Shown one piece after another: positions 1 through 12,918 of a stretch of DNA of 64,000 nucleotides. The DNA lies in assembly GCF_000165425.1 (NCBI RefSeq), contig NW_001799233.1:251256-315255 (forward strand), written 5' to 3'. The first letter of the stretch is position 1, and each line of letters starts with the position of its first letter. This DNA comes from Paramecium tetraurelia. Lineage: Eukaryota > Ciliophora > Oligohymenophorea > Peniculida > Parameciidae. A program made the position numbers and the translations under genes. Under the pieces are notes generated by a model, which worked only from the letters and a program-made list of their open reading frames with translations, ran no database searches and was not told the DNA's origin.

Positions 1-1
1 T

Positions 2-1286
2 CCCATTTACTAAATTGAACATAAGATTAATACTGAACCCAGTAATGTTAATGAATCAGAAATATTAAAAACTGAATCAGATCATCAGGAGTAAATTATC
101 CCTGATAAGAAAACAACTAATAAAAAAAATAAATAAAAATAAAAAAATTAATAAAATTAATCAGAATAATCTCGTCTACCAGAAACCTTTGATTCCGCTG
201 TCATTATTACAGACAATGATAATATTCGAAGAAGAAATAAAGAGATACCCAAAATTGAATAACAGGAAGATCTTGAACTTCTTCAACAAAAAGAACTAGA
301 ACTAGAAAAAGAAAGGAAATAATTAATTATTAAAAAGCTCAGAGAATTCAACTCAAAATTCAAACCAAGTAAATATTTGAGAAAATAATCTGAAAATGCA
401 ATTTTATTAATTGAAGACCCAACTCTACTTGCAGAATCAAAAGAGAAAATACTTAAAAAATCTAGCCTTAGACTTTTGGATAATATTGCTACGTTGGAGG
501 AAATTAATGAAATTATTAGAATTAAAAAGTAAGAGTTGTCTGAATTGCTTAGATAATAAGAATAGAATATTCAAGATCAATTTTAGAATATGAATGAATA
601 ATAAAGGCCTTTGCATTTAATTGTAAATGGTAAACCTTTTAGTGAATTAAGAGAGGCTGAATAATGGGATTCTAAAAAGAATTCTCCAAGATCCTTCAGA
701 AAGTAAAGGTAGTAGAATATACCCAGTCCAATGGTTTAAGAGTAAAACTCATGGGGATTTATATAAGAAACAAACTTAGATTAGTAGCAGAACAATAGAA
801 ACAATGAGTTAGAGAATTAAATTGATTCCATCAGAAATTTGTAGGAAAATGATAATATTGATAACAATATCAATTATCAATTGACTGATAATGAAAATGT
901 AATCAGCTTTGAAGAAAGGATGAAATAAGAATGCCAAGATATTTTTGATATTTTATTGGCCACAGATTCAGTGTATGATCTAAGAATTGATGACTATTAA
1001 ATTGGAAGACCCTATTCATATAAAGTTAATCATTCTAATTTAATTTTACTTCAGGAATAGGAAGAGAAAGTCTTTATTCACCAGTAATAATAATTATAAA
1101 TTTAGGGTTTTATGGAGGAGAGAATTACAAGAAGTGATACCGAAACTTAATTCTGTTAATAGAGAAATGTCAGTCGAGATCGATTCAGAAGATGAGTATA
1201 ATTTAGATAGTAAACAGATGAATGGAGAAGAAGAGGGTGTAGATCATGGTCATGATGTATAGGAATAGGAAGATTCATAAATGTGA
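2..1286 (+). CDS. Unknown Glu/Asn/Gln-rich protein, 5' end outside the window
   Basis: The frame is open from the first bases of the window to a TGA at 1284-1286 when TAA and TAG are read as Gln. One 22-nt intron (1084-1105, GTAATAA...TTTAG) is needed to join the long frame to the acidic last exon, which ends ...DSQM. The visible part is low-complexity and charged, rich in Lys, Glu, Asn and Gln, with stretches that look able to form coiled coil, and an acidic tail rich in Glu and Asp. No catalytic motif or membrane segment is visible and I do not recognise the family. The start lies upstream, so the true length is unknown. Confidence 0.6.
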
Positions 1287-1442
1287 CAACTGTTTCCTTA
1301 TAATACACTAAATATATTTACTTATAATTGTTTATAAATAGATACTTAAAAATATATGGAATTTTTCAATTATATTTACTGATCTATTTTAAATTATGGA
1401 TTAATTGTTTAATCAAAAATTGATCTTAATACAATATACTAA

Positions 1443-1928
1443 TCAATCACTATTACAAAGTTTGAACTTCTTCTTGCCAACACATTATCCGCAGTTTGGA
1501 CAGTAATGGACTCTATCTTTTGTGCTCTTTAATACAAAAGGCAGAAACACAAGAGGCAAGAAGAATATAAATATGAAAAATGCAACAATCCAAGTTTAAG
1601 GGCCTGATCTATATTGCATAAGAGTAGTTCCAGCTTTCTTGCAATATTTACACTAAATTTGAATTGGGATTATTGATCCTTGAGCATCAAATGGAAGATT
1701 AGTTCCATTAGAATCTGTGTTGTACATAGGAGTGACAAGAAAACCTGTTGGAATTGGTATTCCTAAGGATTTATAGAATGTATTACCACTCTGAATAAAT
1801 TGATTCTGCGTTGGTATTCCTATGAATACCTTTTCTGTGTTTTCCTCATATCTCACATCAGCCAAATGTGGATAGTTTATTTTCTGTATTTCAGATTCAT
1901 TTAGTTAAGAATGAGTTGATTGAGACAT
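1443..1928 (-). CDS. LITAF-like zinc-ribbon protein, 161 aa
   Basis: A single-exon protein. The first half is polar and hydrophilic. The second half has the layout of the LITAF (SIMPLE) domain: a CxxC knuckle at residues 93-96, a strongly hydrophobic insert at about 112-132 that is thought to sit in the membrane surface rather than cross it, then HYCPNCG at 141-147, which supplies the second pair of zinc ligands. In animals and plants LITAF proteins are monotopic proteins of late endosomes and lysosomes. I infer a similar endolysosomal membrane location here. The start is the first ATG after an AT-rich leader, and the stop TGA is at 1443-1445. The LITAF layout is complete, so the family call is fairly safe; the partners are not known. 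Confidence 0.85.
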
Positions 1929-2052
1929 AATAAATAATGATTTAGTTTTGCAATAAAATATTCCACATATTTATAGTAGTATTACAAAATTCAAATTGTT
2001 TCTAAATTTCTTGAAATATATAATACTATAATGTTAGAATTAATAAATTATT

Positions 2053-3526
2053 ATGAATTTCACTTTCTATATTTTTTTTATAGTTTTTTATTTCCAAATA
2101 ATGCTTTCTTGTAAGATTCTGTAATTAATAAAGGCGATGAGGAGTACTTTAAAGAGGATTCGATTTGTAAAGTAGAAGGTAATTTTACTTGTATGGGATG
2201 TTTGCATTACTCATTTAATGAAGGGATCAATCTACCATATTGGTTAGCTAGTATGTAGTTAATTTAATGGATAGTTCACTTGTTATAAATTGGCGTAGTG
2301 GCATTATCTTCCTTAGTAGGATTAGGAGCAGAAATCCAAAAAACTTCTATATTGATGGCCTTATTACATTACAACGAATATGAAGCAACTAATATTACAT
2401 AGTACCCATTTCAGATTTATTAGTTATATTTCTATTGTTTCGAGTTTTATTTATCTGTTATTTCTCTACTGCAATAATGAAGTCGACCTTATTGATGTGC
2501 ATGCTGCTTAACTATTTTTTCCATTTATAGTAATTTTTACCGACATTGGAAATTATTTTAACCGAGCCTTCTATGATCAAATAATAGTGTTAATAACGAT
2601 TGGCTTAGAATATATTTGGATTATATTATTAACATTAAAATATGATAGATCAAGAAGTCACGAAATTGAATCAAAGAAGAAGGAGATTACTTTGGATGAA
2701 AACTTAATTAATAACCCCAAGAGAACTTTATCTTATCTGAGCCTCATTCAGTAAACTACCAATGAAAAAAGTTCAAAATGTGCCCTTATGGAGATTGTAT
2801 TTTTATAATTATTCTTGCAACTACTTCTACTAGTCGCACGAGGAGGTAATCACCTACAAATATTTGAATTCGAATACAGTGGTCCAATGTATTGGATAAT
2901 AACCATCGTTATTTATGCTTTAGGAACATTAATTCTATGTTATCTTTACAATAAATAAGCGAATGATTATCAGCAACAGATGCATAATGATCCAAATTTT
3001 TATTAGATTAGGCCTTTGAATTAGAGTCTATTAATGATTTCAATTGCATTGATTTCGTTTTTCTTTAGTGGAACTGCTGGAGTTGGGGCTGGGTTAATTT
3101 TAATACCCTGTTGCATTCTGATCTAAAGATTTCGAATGGGAATCTTAAAGGCTATCAGAACTATGATTTTTGTGCAATTTTTGATTGATCTATGTGTGAT
3201 AGGACAAACTTTGGAAAGTAATCAGATTTAAGATATGCATAGATTATAATTCTGTGTAAATTAAAGACCAAATATTTTACATGGTAATTGGATTTGTATC
3301 TTCCCTTATTACTGTTGTTTTACACATTAAATTTATGAAAGAATAACGCTAGCTTATATTAATTATCTTTATTATTGGGCTATTTGCTTTTGATTTTACT
3401 TTGGGAATCTATTAAGCCTACACATTTAGGAGTCCGATTAAGGGAAGTCCTTATTTCTCAATTTCTATTGATGATTGTTCTGAGAATTGTGAATTTAAAT
3501 AATTTACCTAAAGTCTTTAAATTTGA
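2053..3526 (+). CDS. TauE/SafE-type multi-pass membrane protein, 467 aa
   Basis: Three small introns (2111-2133, 2402-2423, 3218-3242) give a 467-residue protein. It starts with a hydrophobic signal-like segment and a short Cys-containing luminal region (CMGC), followed by two hydrophobic halves separated by a charged loop. The second half contains SFFFSGTAGVGAGLILIP, which resembles the glycine-rich helix pairs of the sulfite exporter TauE/SafE (DUF81) family. Ciliates and plants have eukaryotic members of this family with an N-terminal signal region. The transported substrate cannot be told; the family name refers to bacterial sulfite or organosulfur export. The match rests on topology and one motif, so the family call is probable rather than certain. 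Confidence 0.65.
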
Positions 3527-3745
3527 ATAATATTCATTTTTTCTGCGTATTTATAAAATCAGTATTCAATACTAGTTTATTCATCTTTAATATATTCCTT
3601 AATAATTCAAAGCTATGAATATTACTTGGAACCCACATTTAATATTATTATATATATAAAAAAGTAAAAATAATTAAGGACAATTCTCCTGTTTTTATTT
3701 GAAAATATACTAGTCAACGACAAAAATAATAATCCAAAAATAATC

Positions 3746-5392
3746 ATGAATATATAAACCCAAAGTGAAATCGAATTGAAACTTTCAGCCTTTGAGAAAT
3801 TAGGAGACAATCCAACAGAAGTAGATATTAAATATGTGAGCTATTTATTCAAAATCCCATTACAAACTATACGTCAATGGCTAGAAGAAAGAGCTGGAGA
3901 AGATTTTTAAATTGATCTATCACCAGCTGATGACAAAGAATGTTCAATCATAGGCATGAAAAAGAAAAATATAATAAATTCATAAAGTTAGGTTAAGGAA
4001 GAAGAAGCTTAACAGAAATAAATAAAAAATTAATCCATAAAATCATAAACAGAAGTTAAATAAAATCAGGATGCAAAAAAAAAGAAACAAATTGATAAAA
4101 TCAAATAGAGCGATCCAAATAAAAAGGCTTAAAAGACTTTTAAAAAATAGGCAAAACTGGCCGCTATATAAGCTTAATACTCCACATTTGAAGACTGCAA
4201 AACTCAAGATAAAAATGTTATCAATAATTAAAACTTAAAATTGCCTTTGTCGATATAAACTCAAAAATTAGTATAATAAATTGATATTTCAAATAAAATT
4301 AATAACATTGTATAAAATATAGATAACCGTAATCAACTCCAATAATAACAAAGTTATTTAATAAGAAAAGAAGCGAAACAAAATAAATTATTAAGTTAAA
4401 AAAAGAAACTAATTCGTTTGGAAAAAGAAAAACACTAAAAAGATATGAATGCCTAATTTAATTAGTAAAATTCTCAAAGTAAAGGATAGTAAAAGTAATG
4501 CATAATTATTATTGATGATGAGATAAATTAGAAAAGCTAATTATCAACTAATCCAAACAAGGAAATAATTTATTATAATTATTATTCAACCTAAACATAA
4601 TACAAATAACATATTAATGAGAAGCTTTAACTTTTATAGGATTTATCTTATTTTTAAGATAAAAAAATAAAAAAACCCATAATGTAAGCTTTATAAGAAA
4701 TCCAACTTGGATAGTATAAGTAATCAGAATACAATATTGCAAAACAAAATGATTAGAGATAAAATAAAATGATAACAAATCAATAAAAAAATCATTAATA
4801 ATCATAAGCTTATCCACTTATAAATTAAACATAAATATAGAAGTTTTCAGTGTAAAATAATGAATAGATCCCTAAATCAAAGCAATAAAATGAAAAGAAT
4901 CCATTAAATACTGAACCTTAAAATTTGAATTAACAATCTCTGAAGTCAAATTCAAATGTAAGCTAAGAATCACAGAAATTAACACAATTGCCTCCTTAAT
5001 AACTATCAAATCATATATCTTTAGATTTTAATTCTCAATCAATAACTGCTTAACCAAATTTAATTAATTCGACAAATAAATCTTCGCCAAACTAAACTAC
5101 ACCATCTTAAGTTTAAATTTAAGAATCTTTGTAGCAGTAATAAACTTATATTGGTTCTGAGTTGAATCTTATACAAGCTTAAATTAATCAGACAATACAA
5201 GGACCTATTTTATAAAACAATACGGATAAGAAATTATAATTGCCTAATTATTTATCAGAATTGATTCAAATGTTCAATAAAAATTCTTAAGCTTTAGGAT
5301 AAGCAGTTGAATAGATTACAGCAGTAAGTAATTAACAAATGGTTTTGATGGAGAAACTTGATATAATTTACGAGTATGTTAATATAAAGTGA
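3746..5392 (+). CDS. Gln-rich low-complexity protein with a short N-terminal helical domain, 548 aa
   Basis: One uninterrupted exon of 548 codons ending at TGA 5390-5392. Residues 1 to about 75 look folded and include YLFKIPLQTIRQWLEERAG, reminiscent of a homeodomain or other helix-turn-helix recognition helix (hydrophobic core, then QWLEER). Everything after that is low complexity, dominated by Gln, Asn, Lys and Ser, with very many TAA and TAG codons. This resembles prion-like or transcription-cofactor tails. The gene stands between the TauE-like and K+-channel genes, all on the plus strand, with spacers of 219 and 469 bp. The reading frame is secure because no TGA interrupts 1.6 kb. The helix-turn-helix idea is only a resemblance. 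Confidence 0.7.
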
Positions 5393-5861
5393 TAGATTTT
5401 ATTTTTATATTAATTTATATATACAAAATTAAATAAAAATATTAGAAATTTTTTATCCTTATGATCCAATTTCAGATGCATGCAACATAATGAGTTAGGT
5501 TAATTGGATGCTTATTGATTCAATATATTTTCATTATATTTGAATAGATCAAAATTCATATGGTAATTATAAAAACATTAATTCTATGATATCAATGAAA
5601 ACTTTTTATGTTTTTTTCAATTTTTATATATTATCCAAACCTCATGATCATTCTGAGCCACTCTAGAAATACTTCGATATGTTGCTCAAGAAGCAGAAAC
5701 CATTTATCTTTTGTTTTAAAATTAAAGAATAACTTAAATTAAATTAGAATAACATTAAAGATTGGATGTTAAGTTTATTTGAATTGAATGAAATTTGAAT
5801 GAGAAGCAATTGATGGAAAAGTGCTTTTAATTTTAATTTAATTATATATTTATATAATAAA
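5393..5861. other. Spacer, no gene seen
   Basis: About 470 bp of A+T-rich sequence between the Gln-rich gene and the K+ channel, both on the plus strand. No frame with a convincing start, stop and composition was found on either strand. The promoter of the channel gene should lie in its last part. Confidence 0.5.
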
Positions 5862-7351
5862 ATGAAAGGTAGAACTGGAGGATTAACAGCTAAAATGAGC
5901 AATGTAATTCTAATGAGTGTTATTTTGATTAGTAAAACTAAAATAGAAGATAATAGGAGAATGATCAATTGGTTAGGAAAGCTGATTAAAACAAAATATC
6001 ACTTGCTGAAATTTTTATGGCAAATTCTTAATAATTGGGAGGATTGGAAGATGGAAAAGTATAATGTGGGAATATTTGATAGGTGACAAAAATGTATTTT
6101 CACAAATTTCTATTCATGGAATAGGTTTGTTTTGCATTCAATTTAATGGGATTGGGAATTAGTGTTATATAATACGATTTAGAATACGAAGAAATTACTG
6201 ATGATGATCCCATGAAAGATGTAATATTAAAGATAATTTTAGATATCCTTATGGCTATTATGGTTAGTATTTGTATCATCTTGTCTATTGATTTTTTTAA
6301 CTGTTTATCGTTATTAAGCTCATATTGAGTGGATGAAATCAAGAAAATCGATGGCTCCAAGTGATTAAATTTGGCATACTGATGATTGGCTGCCCATGCT
6401 CATAGAATTGGCAGTATATTGTATTATTCCTCTTCCATTCACTAAAGGAATCAGAGTTAACTTTTACAATTCAATTTAAGGGAGTGAAGCCTACTATCAT
6501 GTGAATGAGATCTTAGCCTTGATTATGATTTGCAGAGTCATCTACCTATATAGAACTTTGTTAACCCTTACTTTCTGGTATAACAACAGAACCCAAAGAG
6601 TTTGTAATTTATATGCTTGTGAATCCAATTACATGTTTGTTGCAAAATCCTTACTAAGAACAATGCCATACACTGCCTTATTTATAGCTTTGATATCTTT
6701 AATCTGTATTTTTGGATACGCGGTAAGGATTTGCGAAAGACCACTCTCAAGAAATGATCCCTCAAGCAACAACCTAGGATTGTTTGAAAATGCTCTATGG
6801 AATATCATTATTACTATAACCACAGTAGGTTATGGTGACTTCTACACTAGAACTGACTTAGGCAGATTTGTCATCTTTATTGTGTGTGTTCTTGGAATCT
6901 TCGTAGTTTCAGTTATGGTTGTCACTTTAATTGAATCCTTAAAGGTCACTTCACTTGAAGGTCATGCAATCACTGTTTTAGAGAGAGTTGCTTTGAGAGA
7001 AAAACTTAAGCATGAAGCTGCCTTAGTTATTATACTTACAGCCAAAGCTGCTCTTGGTTATAAGTAATAAAATTCAAATATATTTTTAGAAATGGGACTT
7101 TGACTCGAAAATAACACCATCAATTAATAGTTAGATTAAAACAGACTTTGATTAATTTTAAAATGACACACAGATAGCATAAAACTAAATAGGATGAGAA
7201 TAGTTTGAATGAAGAAATCACTAATTAATTCAGTCTCTTGAAAAATGACTTCAAACAATTAATGGAAAGGTAATAAGTCTTGATTTCAACTAATAATCTT
7301 ATCTATTAGAAACTAGGATTTGAAAATAACAAATCAGTTGTCAATATTTGA
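5862..7351 (+). CDS. SK-type (small-conductance, Ca2+-activated) K+ channel subunit, 462 aa
   Basis: Five exons (introns 5904-5932, 6059-6082, 6221-6242, 7064-7089) encode a six-transmembrane channel subunit. The order of features is that of SK channels: S1 near LEYEEITDD, S2-S3, a pore loop with the selectivity filter TTVGYGD, S6, then a basic C-terminal region (LRKQ... MTHRQHK) at the place where SK channels bind calmodulin. No charged S4 voltage sensor is visible. SK channels open when Ca2+/calmodulin binds; in Paramecium Ca2+-dependent K+ currents shape ciliary reversal and swimming behaviour. The frame shift in each exon is repaired exactly by the four introns and the total is 463 codons. 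Cytosolic N terminus is short. Confidence 0.9.
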
Positions 7352-7410
7352 CACTTTATACATATGAATTTAGCAATTTAATGTATGATAATTTTATTTG
7401 TATTTCATGA

Positions 7411-7655
7411 TCAATGGATATTTTTCTTAGCCTTTCTCTTAGCCAATCTTGTTTCAACACTCTTATTCTTTTTGATGGATGGGTCATTCTTTATAGCAAA
7501 TCTTCTATTTTTTGCGAATCTTTAATTACACTTTATTTTATAGGATTAATTACTCCATTCAATGAGGTATATCTTTGATTTGGAAGCTTCTTAATACCAT
7601 TTCTGTGATGCTTACGGGCATTATGATGACTTGTTGCATTCTTAGACTTGGCCAT
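7411..7655 (-). CDS. RPL29: 60S ribosomal protein eL29, 73 aa
   Basis: Starts [20 protein letters not shown], which matches the eL29 signature (K-N-x-T-x-H-N-x-x-x-K-x-H-R-N-G-I). One 23-nt intron (7531-7553) interrupts the codon region SLNG/CNQRF. The product is very basic and at 73 residues is within the size range of lower-eukaryote eL29. It is a structural component of the large ribosomal subunit. The stop is TGA 7411-7413; the start is the only ATG that gives the conserved MAKSKN end. It lies tail to tail with the K+ channel, whose stop is 59 bp away. Both sequence and length fit, so the call is secure. Confidence 0.95.
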
Positions 7656-7690
7656 TGATGAATAATTATTTAAAATATTTATTTAGATTT

Positions 7691-9273
7691 TCAATATTTT
7701 TAAATTCCTTAATTTTTTATACAAACCTATTACTCCATCTACAAAGCATCCTTTTATAATGCTTCTTTCTCTATAATACTTCTCTCCAACTCCTTAAACA
7801 AACACCAGACTCTCTGCTGTTCGAAGTCCTGAACCTCATTCTTTATTTTTATCTCCTTCTTGCCCTCCTTCTTCAATTTTGCTTTTTGCTCTTCCTTAAA
7901 CTATTGTCTATTTTCTAAGAACTGTTTACTTTATTCTATTTGCTCACTCAAATATTACTATTCATGTTGGTCTCTAATTTTCTTACTCTAAAATTAATCA
8001 TAAATATTAACTTATCTTTCATCCTGCCATTCTAATTGTTTTTTTGTGGCTCCTAATTTTTTTATCTATTTTTAAATCAGTTCTAATTCTTATTTTAGTT
8101 GCTTTTCAATATTTGGATCATTACTCTAAATCTATTCAATTATTTTATTTAAATTAGGAGTCTCTGGTACTTAAGCTTCTTTTTTCTTCTAAATCTCTCT
8201 TTATCTACCAACTGGAGATTTGGATTATGAAGACTTCTGATTAACATTTTTGATACTCTTTATTTATGTATTGGATATATTTTTATTATTCCTTGAACTA
8301 TTTAGTTATTCTAAAGGTTGAGTTTGAAAACTATTAACAGTCACTTGATCTTGAAAACTCATATATTCATTCATTAAATAATTGTTTTCCTACTATGGTT
8401 TATTTGAGTTTTATAAAGGTGATTTAGATTTATAATACTATTTTTTAGAGGTGGTTGAATAATAGGGTAATTTAGGACTCTTTGATGTTTTTTGACGATC
8501 AGCAATACCTTTTTAATAAGATCTAAAATCTTTAAATCTCCCAAACGTTTTTAATGGAGTCGATTAATCTTTGGGAGTGAGTGGAGTAGTTTAAACTTAT
8601 TCATTTTATATTTAGGTTTCTTCCTCAAACTTACCTTCTGAATCATCGTCTACGAAATTATTTAATTTTGATAGCATATAAGACTTCAATTCTTCTGAAC
8701 TCTTTTCTTGTGGAATCCTCAATTGCTACTCATACTTCTAATTGAGTTTGAGTATCTTATAGAATGAGGTATAATAGTTAATTGACAATGTCAAAATCTT
8801 TTCGAGTTTGTCTGATATCGAATTGACTTGAAATTTTAATTCTTCTTAATAATACTTTTGAGCCTCCTTAATATTTGAAATATTGATCTTCTTTTTTATC
8901 AGATTTGATTACAGATTAGACAAAATTGCATTAATTTATTCATAGCTTTTGCAGAATTGACTTGAACTAGTGACCCAATCTCGTTATCGTAAAAACAAAT
9001 AGTCAGTCGTAATAGATTTATCGACACCAGCCACAAAGCATAGTAAACCACAAACACAATTATAAAGTTGCTATGTTGGTTTCAGTATGTAAAAGAGATC
9101 CTAAAGCATCATTATTTTGATTGTACTTAGATATCTTTGATTTAGATGTTTAGAAGAGTTTTGAGCATATTGGCATGAATTTGTTCTGTTTCCTCAATAA
9201 GCTTTAAATATGATGGAACTTTCACTTAATCTAATTTAATCAGCAATTTTGATAATTCAACGACTCCTTTCAT
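7691..9273 (-). CDS. Unknown protein with C-terminal coiled coil, 518 aa
   Basis: Two exons with a 26-nt intron (9101-9126) encode 518 residues. The N-terminal 200 residues look like a helical, folded domain with several Cys and aromatic residues; the middle is Ser, Thr, Lys and Pro rich with repeated SP sites; the last 180 residues are long Gln, Glu and Lys helices typical of coiled coil. No enzyme motif, signal peptide or membrane segment is visible. The 5' end of eL29 lies just 35 bp beyond its stop codon, so the two minus-strand genes are nearly adjacent. Function unknown; a cytoskeletal or scaffold role is only a guess from the coiled coil. Confidence 0.75.
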
Positions 9274-9668
9274 AATAAAAATTATATAAACATATAATTA
9301 ATTATTCAATATTCTTGCATTGATCAAAAAATTACTAAGATAATAATTATTTATTAAAGGATATTTAAAATGTCTAATAGATATATTTTTATATAAACAA
9401 AGCAACAAATTCAGTGAATGTTTTTTATTATAAAGGCTATGTCCTTGTGAGAAATATTGTTATAATTATTAGTTCATTAAAACAATGTAATTTGAAATTG
9501 GAATTTTATATTGATAGCAACATAAATAAAAAAGGAAGTTTATTTTATTTTTTAAAGGTCTCTTCTATATTTTATTAACCTGTAAGGGAGATAGGAAGTG
9601 TTTTAGTATGAAATGGTGGAATATAAATTGTATATATTAGAACTGTAATATTATTATTAAATTAAAAA
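9274..9668. other. Divergent spacer, no gene seen
   Basis: About 395 bp between two genes that start in opposite directions, so it should hold both promoters. No gene or RNA structure was recognised. Confidence 0.5.
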
Positions 9669-11827
9669 ATGAAAGGTGAAGCTACTTAACCTAAAACTTA
9701 AACATAAGGATCTGCCATAAAGAACGACAAGCCTTTGAAATAAGTGAAATAACAAAGTCCGCTGAAACATTAAGTTGAACCGGAAGTTGTGTGGCCATTT
9801 TTTGCTCCCTAACCGGCACTGGTCAATTAAATGAGATTTTGGGATCGAAAAAATTGCAAGAATGTTTATCCAAGCAAAGAGGATCTCAGATTTCAGGCCA
9901 TAATGTTGAGAGTGGGAAAAAAGAAAAAGTCAACCAAGGGTTATTTTTTCAAATTAAGTAAAGATGGAACACTAAGTTATTACAAGAAGGTTTCACATTT
10001 AAATATAAATAAGGAATCTGATAAAGTGGCAAAAGGATATTTATAAATAACTATGGATTATGTGGCTCATCTGTTGGAACAAAAAACAAAAAAAGATTCG
10101 TTACTAGTTGTTTAAATCGAAAAGTATTAAGGACTCTCAATATCAATATTTGATGGGAAAACTCAATTGACCCTGGAATTCTTCAATCATCTCAAAGATT
10201 ATTGCATCGTGTCTGGAATGGATAAACTATATACATAGATGGAACTTCTAGGGAAAGGATCATTTGCCTCAGTAAATAATCGGAGTGATTAATTCATAGG
10301 TGTATAAGGTAAAGAACCTATCCAATGAGTAAATGTATGCAGCCAAAACATACTTCAAGGAGACATTTGAATAATCTCAACATAGATCTAAATTTGTGGT
10401 ACCATTTGTTCCTTATTAAAGCTGAGCTTATGATAAAAAACGAAATCATGGTTTTGCGTAAAGTTATTCACCCTGGCATAATTCGATTGTACGATGTAAT
10501 ATAAGAGAAGGAGAAATTAATACTAATCATGGAATTAGTCTCAGATGGCGATCTGTATAGTCTGATAAAGGAGAAGAAAAGGATTCCCGAAAAGCCTGCT
10601 GCAGTCATGTTAAAAGGTGTATGTGAAGCATTACACGAAATGCATATGTATAATATTAGAATAACTATTTAGAAATGAATTTGTACATAGAGATCTCAAA
10701 TTAGAAAACATTATGATGAAATCAAGAGATCAATATATCATTAAATTAGTTGACTTCGGATTTGCAGAACCCATCAATCATAAGGAATTAGTATCAAAAG
10801 CAGGAACTCCAGGTTATATTCCTCCTGAAATTTTCAAATTATTCCCTTATACTGACAAAGGAGATGTGTTCTCAGTTGGAGTCATCTTCTATTCAGTATA
10901 ATCTCCTTTTTATCATAGTTAATATCAGGCATTTCATGTTTTAAGGGAAAGAATTATTAAGCAGTTTTAGAAGATAATAGAAAATGTGAAATCAGTTTTT
11001 AGAAATCAGTTTGGGATAATATCAGCAGTGAATGCAAGCATTTGTTGAAGAAAATGTTGGCCAGAAAGCCTGCTGATAGATATACTTGTGCTGATGTACT
11101 CAAAAATGAATGGATTCTTATGCATACTTCTCATGAGTATGAACAATAAGCAGGTTCTATATATGAATTATAGTTTGTAGATTCAGAACTCGAAAGAAGG
11201 AACTCCTATTAAACTATGAAGAAGTCTCATTACAGTCATTATAATTCAGTTGATGGATCATAACCTGATTTTAATAATGATTTTTCTTATCATACAAATG
11301 ATCTAAAATCTTTTTACCATCGTAATAGTTAGAAAACTGTAAAAACTCAGAGATCTATTTAATCAATCAAATCCAACAGTAAGATTTACAAACTTATACT
11401 TAGATGATAAGATGAAACAATCTATGAGAAATAAATCAGCTCATGCTAAATAATAACAATTTACAAACTTTAAGAGTCAAACCCTCAAACACAAAAATAA
11501 AAGTGCAATTCATTCGAATACTGGAGAAGGAGGTGGAGATTAAAAGAGTGTGAGATGGGTGGATAAGAAGAATAAGAGTGATGAACCATCCTTTGGAGAT
11601 AAAAAAGAGAGTAAGAATTTAGTCATTCCTTAGATGATTCGGTTAAGACAACAATTTCACTTAAAATTTTTGAAGATTTCGAAGCTATTAACTAGACGAA
11701 TGTAGCATTTTTGAAGATGTCTCCCATATTATTTAATTTACAGAAGAAACCAGATTCTGATGCTAAAATCAACGAAGCTATCAAAAAGAAAAAGTAATAA
11801 GCAACTCATTTAATGAGAGTAAAATGA
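9669..11827 (+). CDS. PH-domain protein kinase, 660 aa
   Basis: Eight exons; introns 9990-10013, 10272-10299, 10399-10426, 10648-10672, 10896-10918, 11379-11403, 11611-11633. Order: polar N terminus; a PH-like module (MLRVGKKKK...KGYFFKL...YYKK, about residues 75-190) that may bind membrane lipid; Ser/Thr kinase domain with Gly loop (LLGKGSFASVYK), VAIK-type lysine (AAKTYF), HRDLKLEN, DFGFAEP and the activation segment GTPGYIPPE; then a 250-residue Ser/Asn/Lys tail. The catalytic residues are all present, so it should be active. The gene at 49461-51578 is its paralogue, with the same domain order and several matching intron sites. PH-kinase fusions of this kind are a Paramecium-expanded group; substrate unknown. 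The third intron's exact ends are the least certain. Confidence 0.85.
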
Positions 11828-12160
11828 TACAAATACATATAATCATTATTCTGATAATTCGGATGCAATTATTCTTCGCACTTTGACATCTGCCATGCAT
11901 CATTACTCCACATAACTGATATCTTAACATCTCTTAAGACTTCTAGGATTCATTCTTTGCTAATTTATATTATATTATATTTAATGATTATTCCATCTGA
12001 TATTTGAGTTATTGATTATTCACTATTATTATATACCTGATCTTGAGTCAAGGGATATTAATTGTGATTTAAATCCAATCTTGCCATTTTCAATTGATGA
12101 CGCGATTGAACTCAATCTTCTAAGATACTTGAACAATTGATCGACTATACCAGAATTATA
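11828..12160. other. Spacer with ambiguous short open stretches
   Basis: About 330 bp. Open stretches exist on both strands (for example around 11960-12120 on plus), but none has a start, stop and splice pattern that I can defend. It may hold an upstream exon of the next gene. Confidence 0.35.
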
Positions 12161-12918
12161 ATGGATTTTAATTGCATAGTACAGAATGAATGTGATATTA
12201 AAAATTATGAATAATAATCATTATTATCGACTCACCTTAACAGCAAACAAGAATCGACACAGAGTTAATCAACACAATTTTGCACCTATTAAAAAAGTAT
12301 AATCAAACAAAAAGCCTTATATGTAAAATACCTCACTCTTTCCTGGTATGAGCAATATACAATATTCAATATTTCTTTAGAATCTTAGATCTTTGAATCC
12401 TAACACATTTTTGACCATAATTCAATCGATCTCAGACAATTTAATGAGCATTCGGATTCAAGATAAAGGGTAAAAACTGAAATAGTAAGACCCAAATACC
12501 AATTACATATCGAAAGTCAGAAATTTGACTAGCCTACTGCATATTTTCCAAAATTAAAGGAAAGAGCACAGTCATACTAAAAAAAAAAACCCGAACAAGT
12601 AATTTCATAATCGAATAGATAGCCCTTGAGGTTGATGTAGCAGATTCCCCAATTTTCATAAGAGATTTATAGAAATCACTCGATTATACTAGGACTCAAC
12701 CAAATAAATATAGAAATTTGACTCCACTTCAAAAAAGAACAATCGAAGTATCAAAAATAATTAGTAAATCGGATCATTTAAATTAAGAGGAGATTATGCA
12801 GTTCTCTTTTGGACTACAGTACAATAGAATGAGCATTGAAAGATAAAAGTCCAAATTTCCTAAAGACATTTTTCTTGGCGATGTTAGAAAAGTCAAAAGA
12901 ATTTTTTAGTAACAATGA
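12161..12918 (+). CDS. Unknown polar protein, 245 aa
   Basis: ATG at 12161 opens a frame that runs through Ser/Gln-rich sequence, then charged sequence (KYQLHIESQKF, YFPKLKERAQS), crosses one proposed 20-nt intron (12599-12618) and ends at TGA 12916-12918. The total is 246 codons including the stop. Other frames are also partly open here because TGA is the only stop, so the frame was chosen for its Glu/Lys-rich, natural composition. No motif, membrane segment or known family is visible. The exon structure and even the start need transcript evidence. Confidence 0.45.

Noticed and set aside
5744..5968. Minus-strand hydrophobic frame of 74 codons
   Set aside because: Overlaps the first exons of the K+ channel gene and is explained by A+T-rich antisense sequence.
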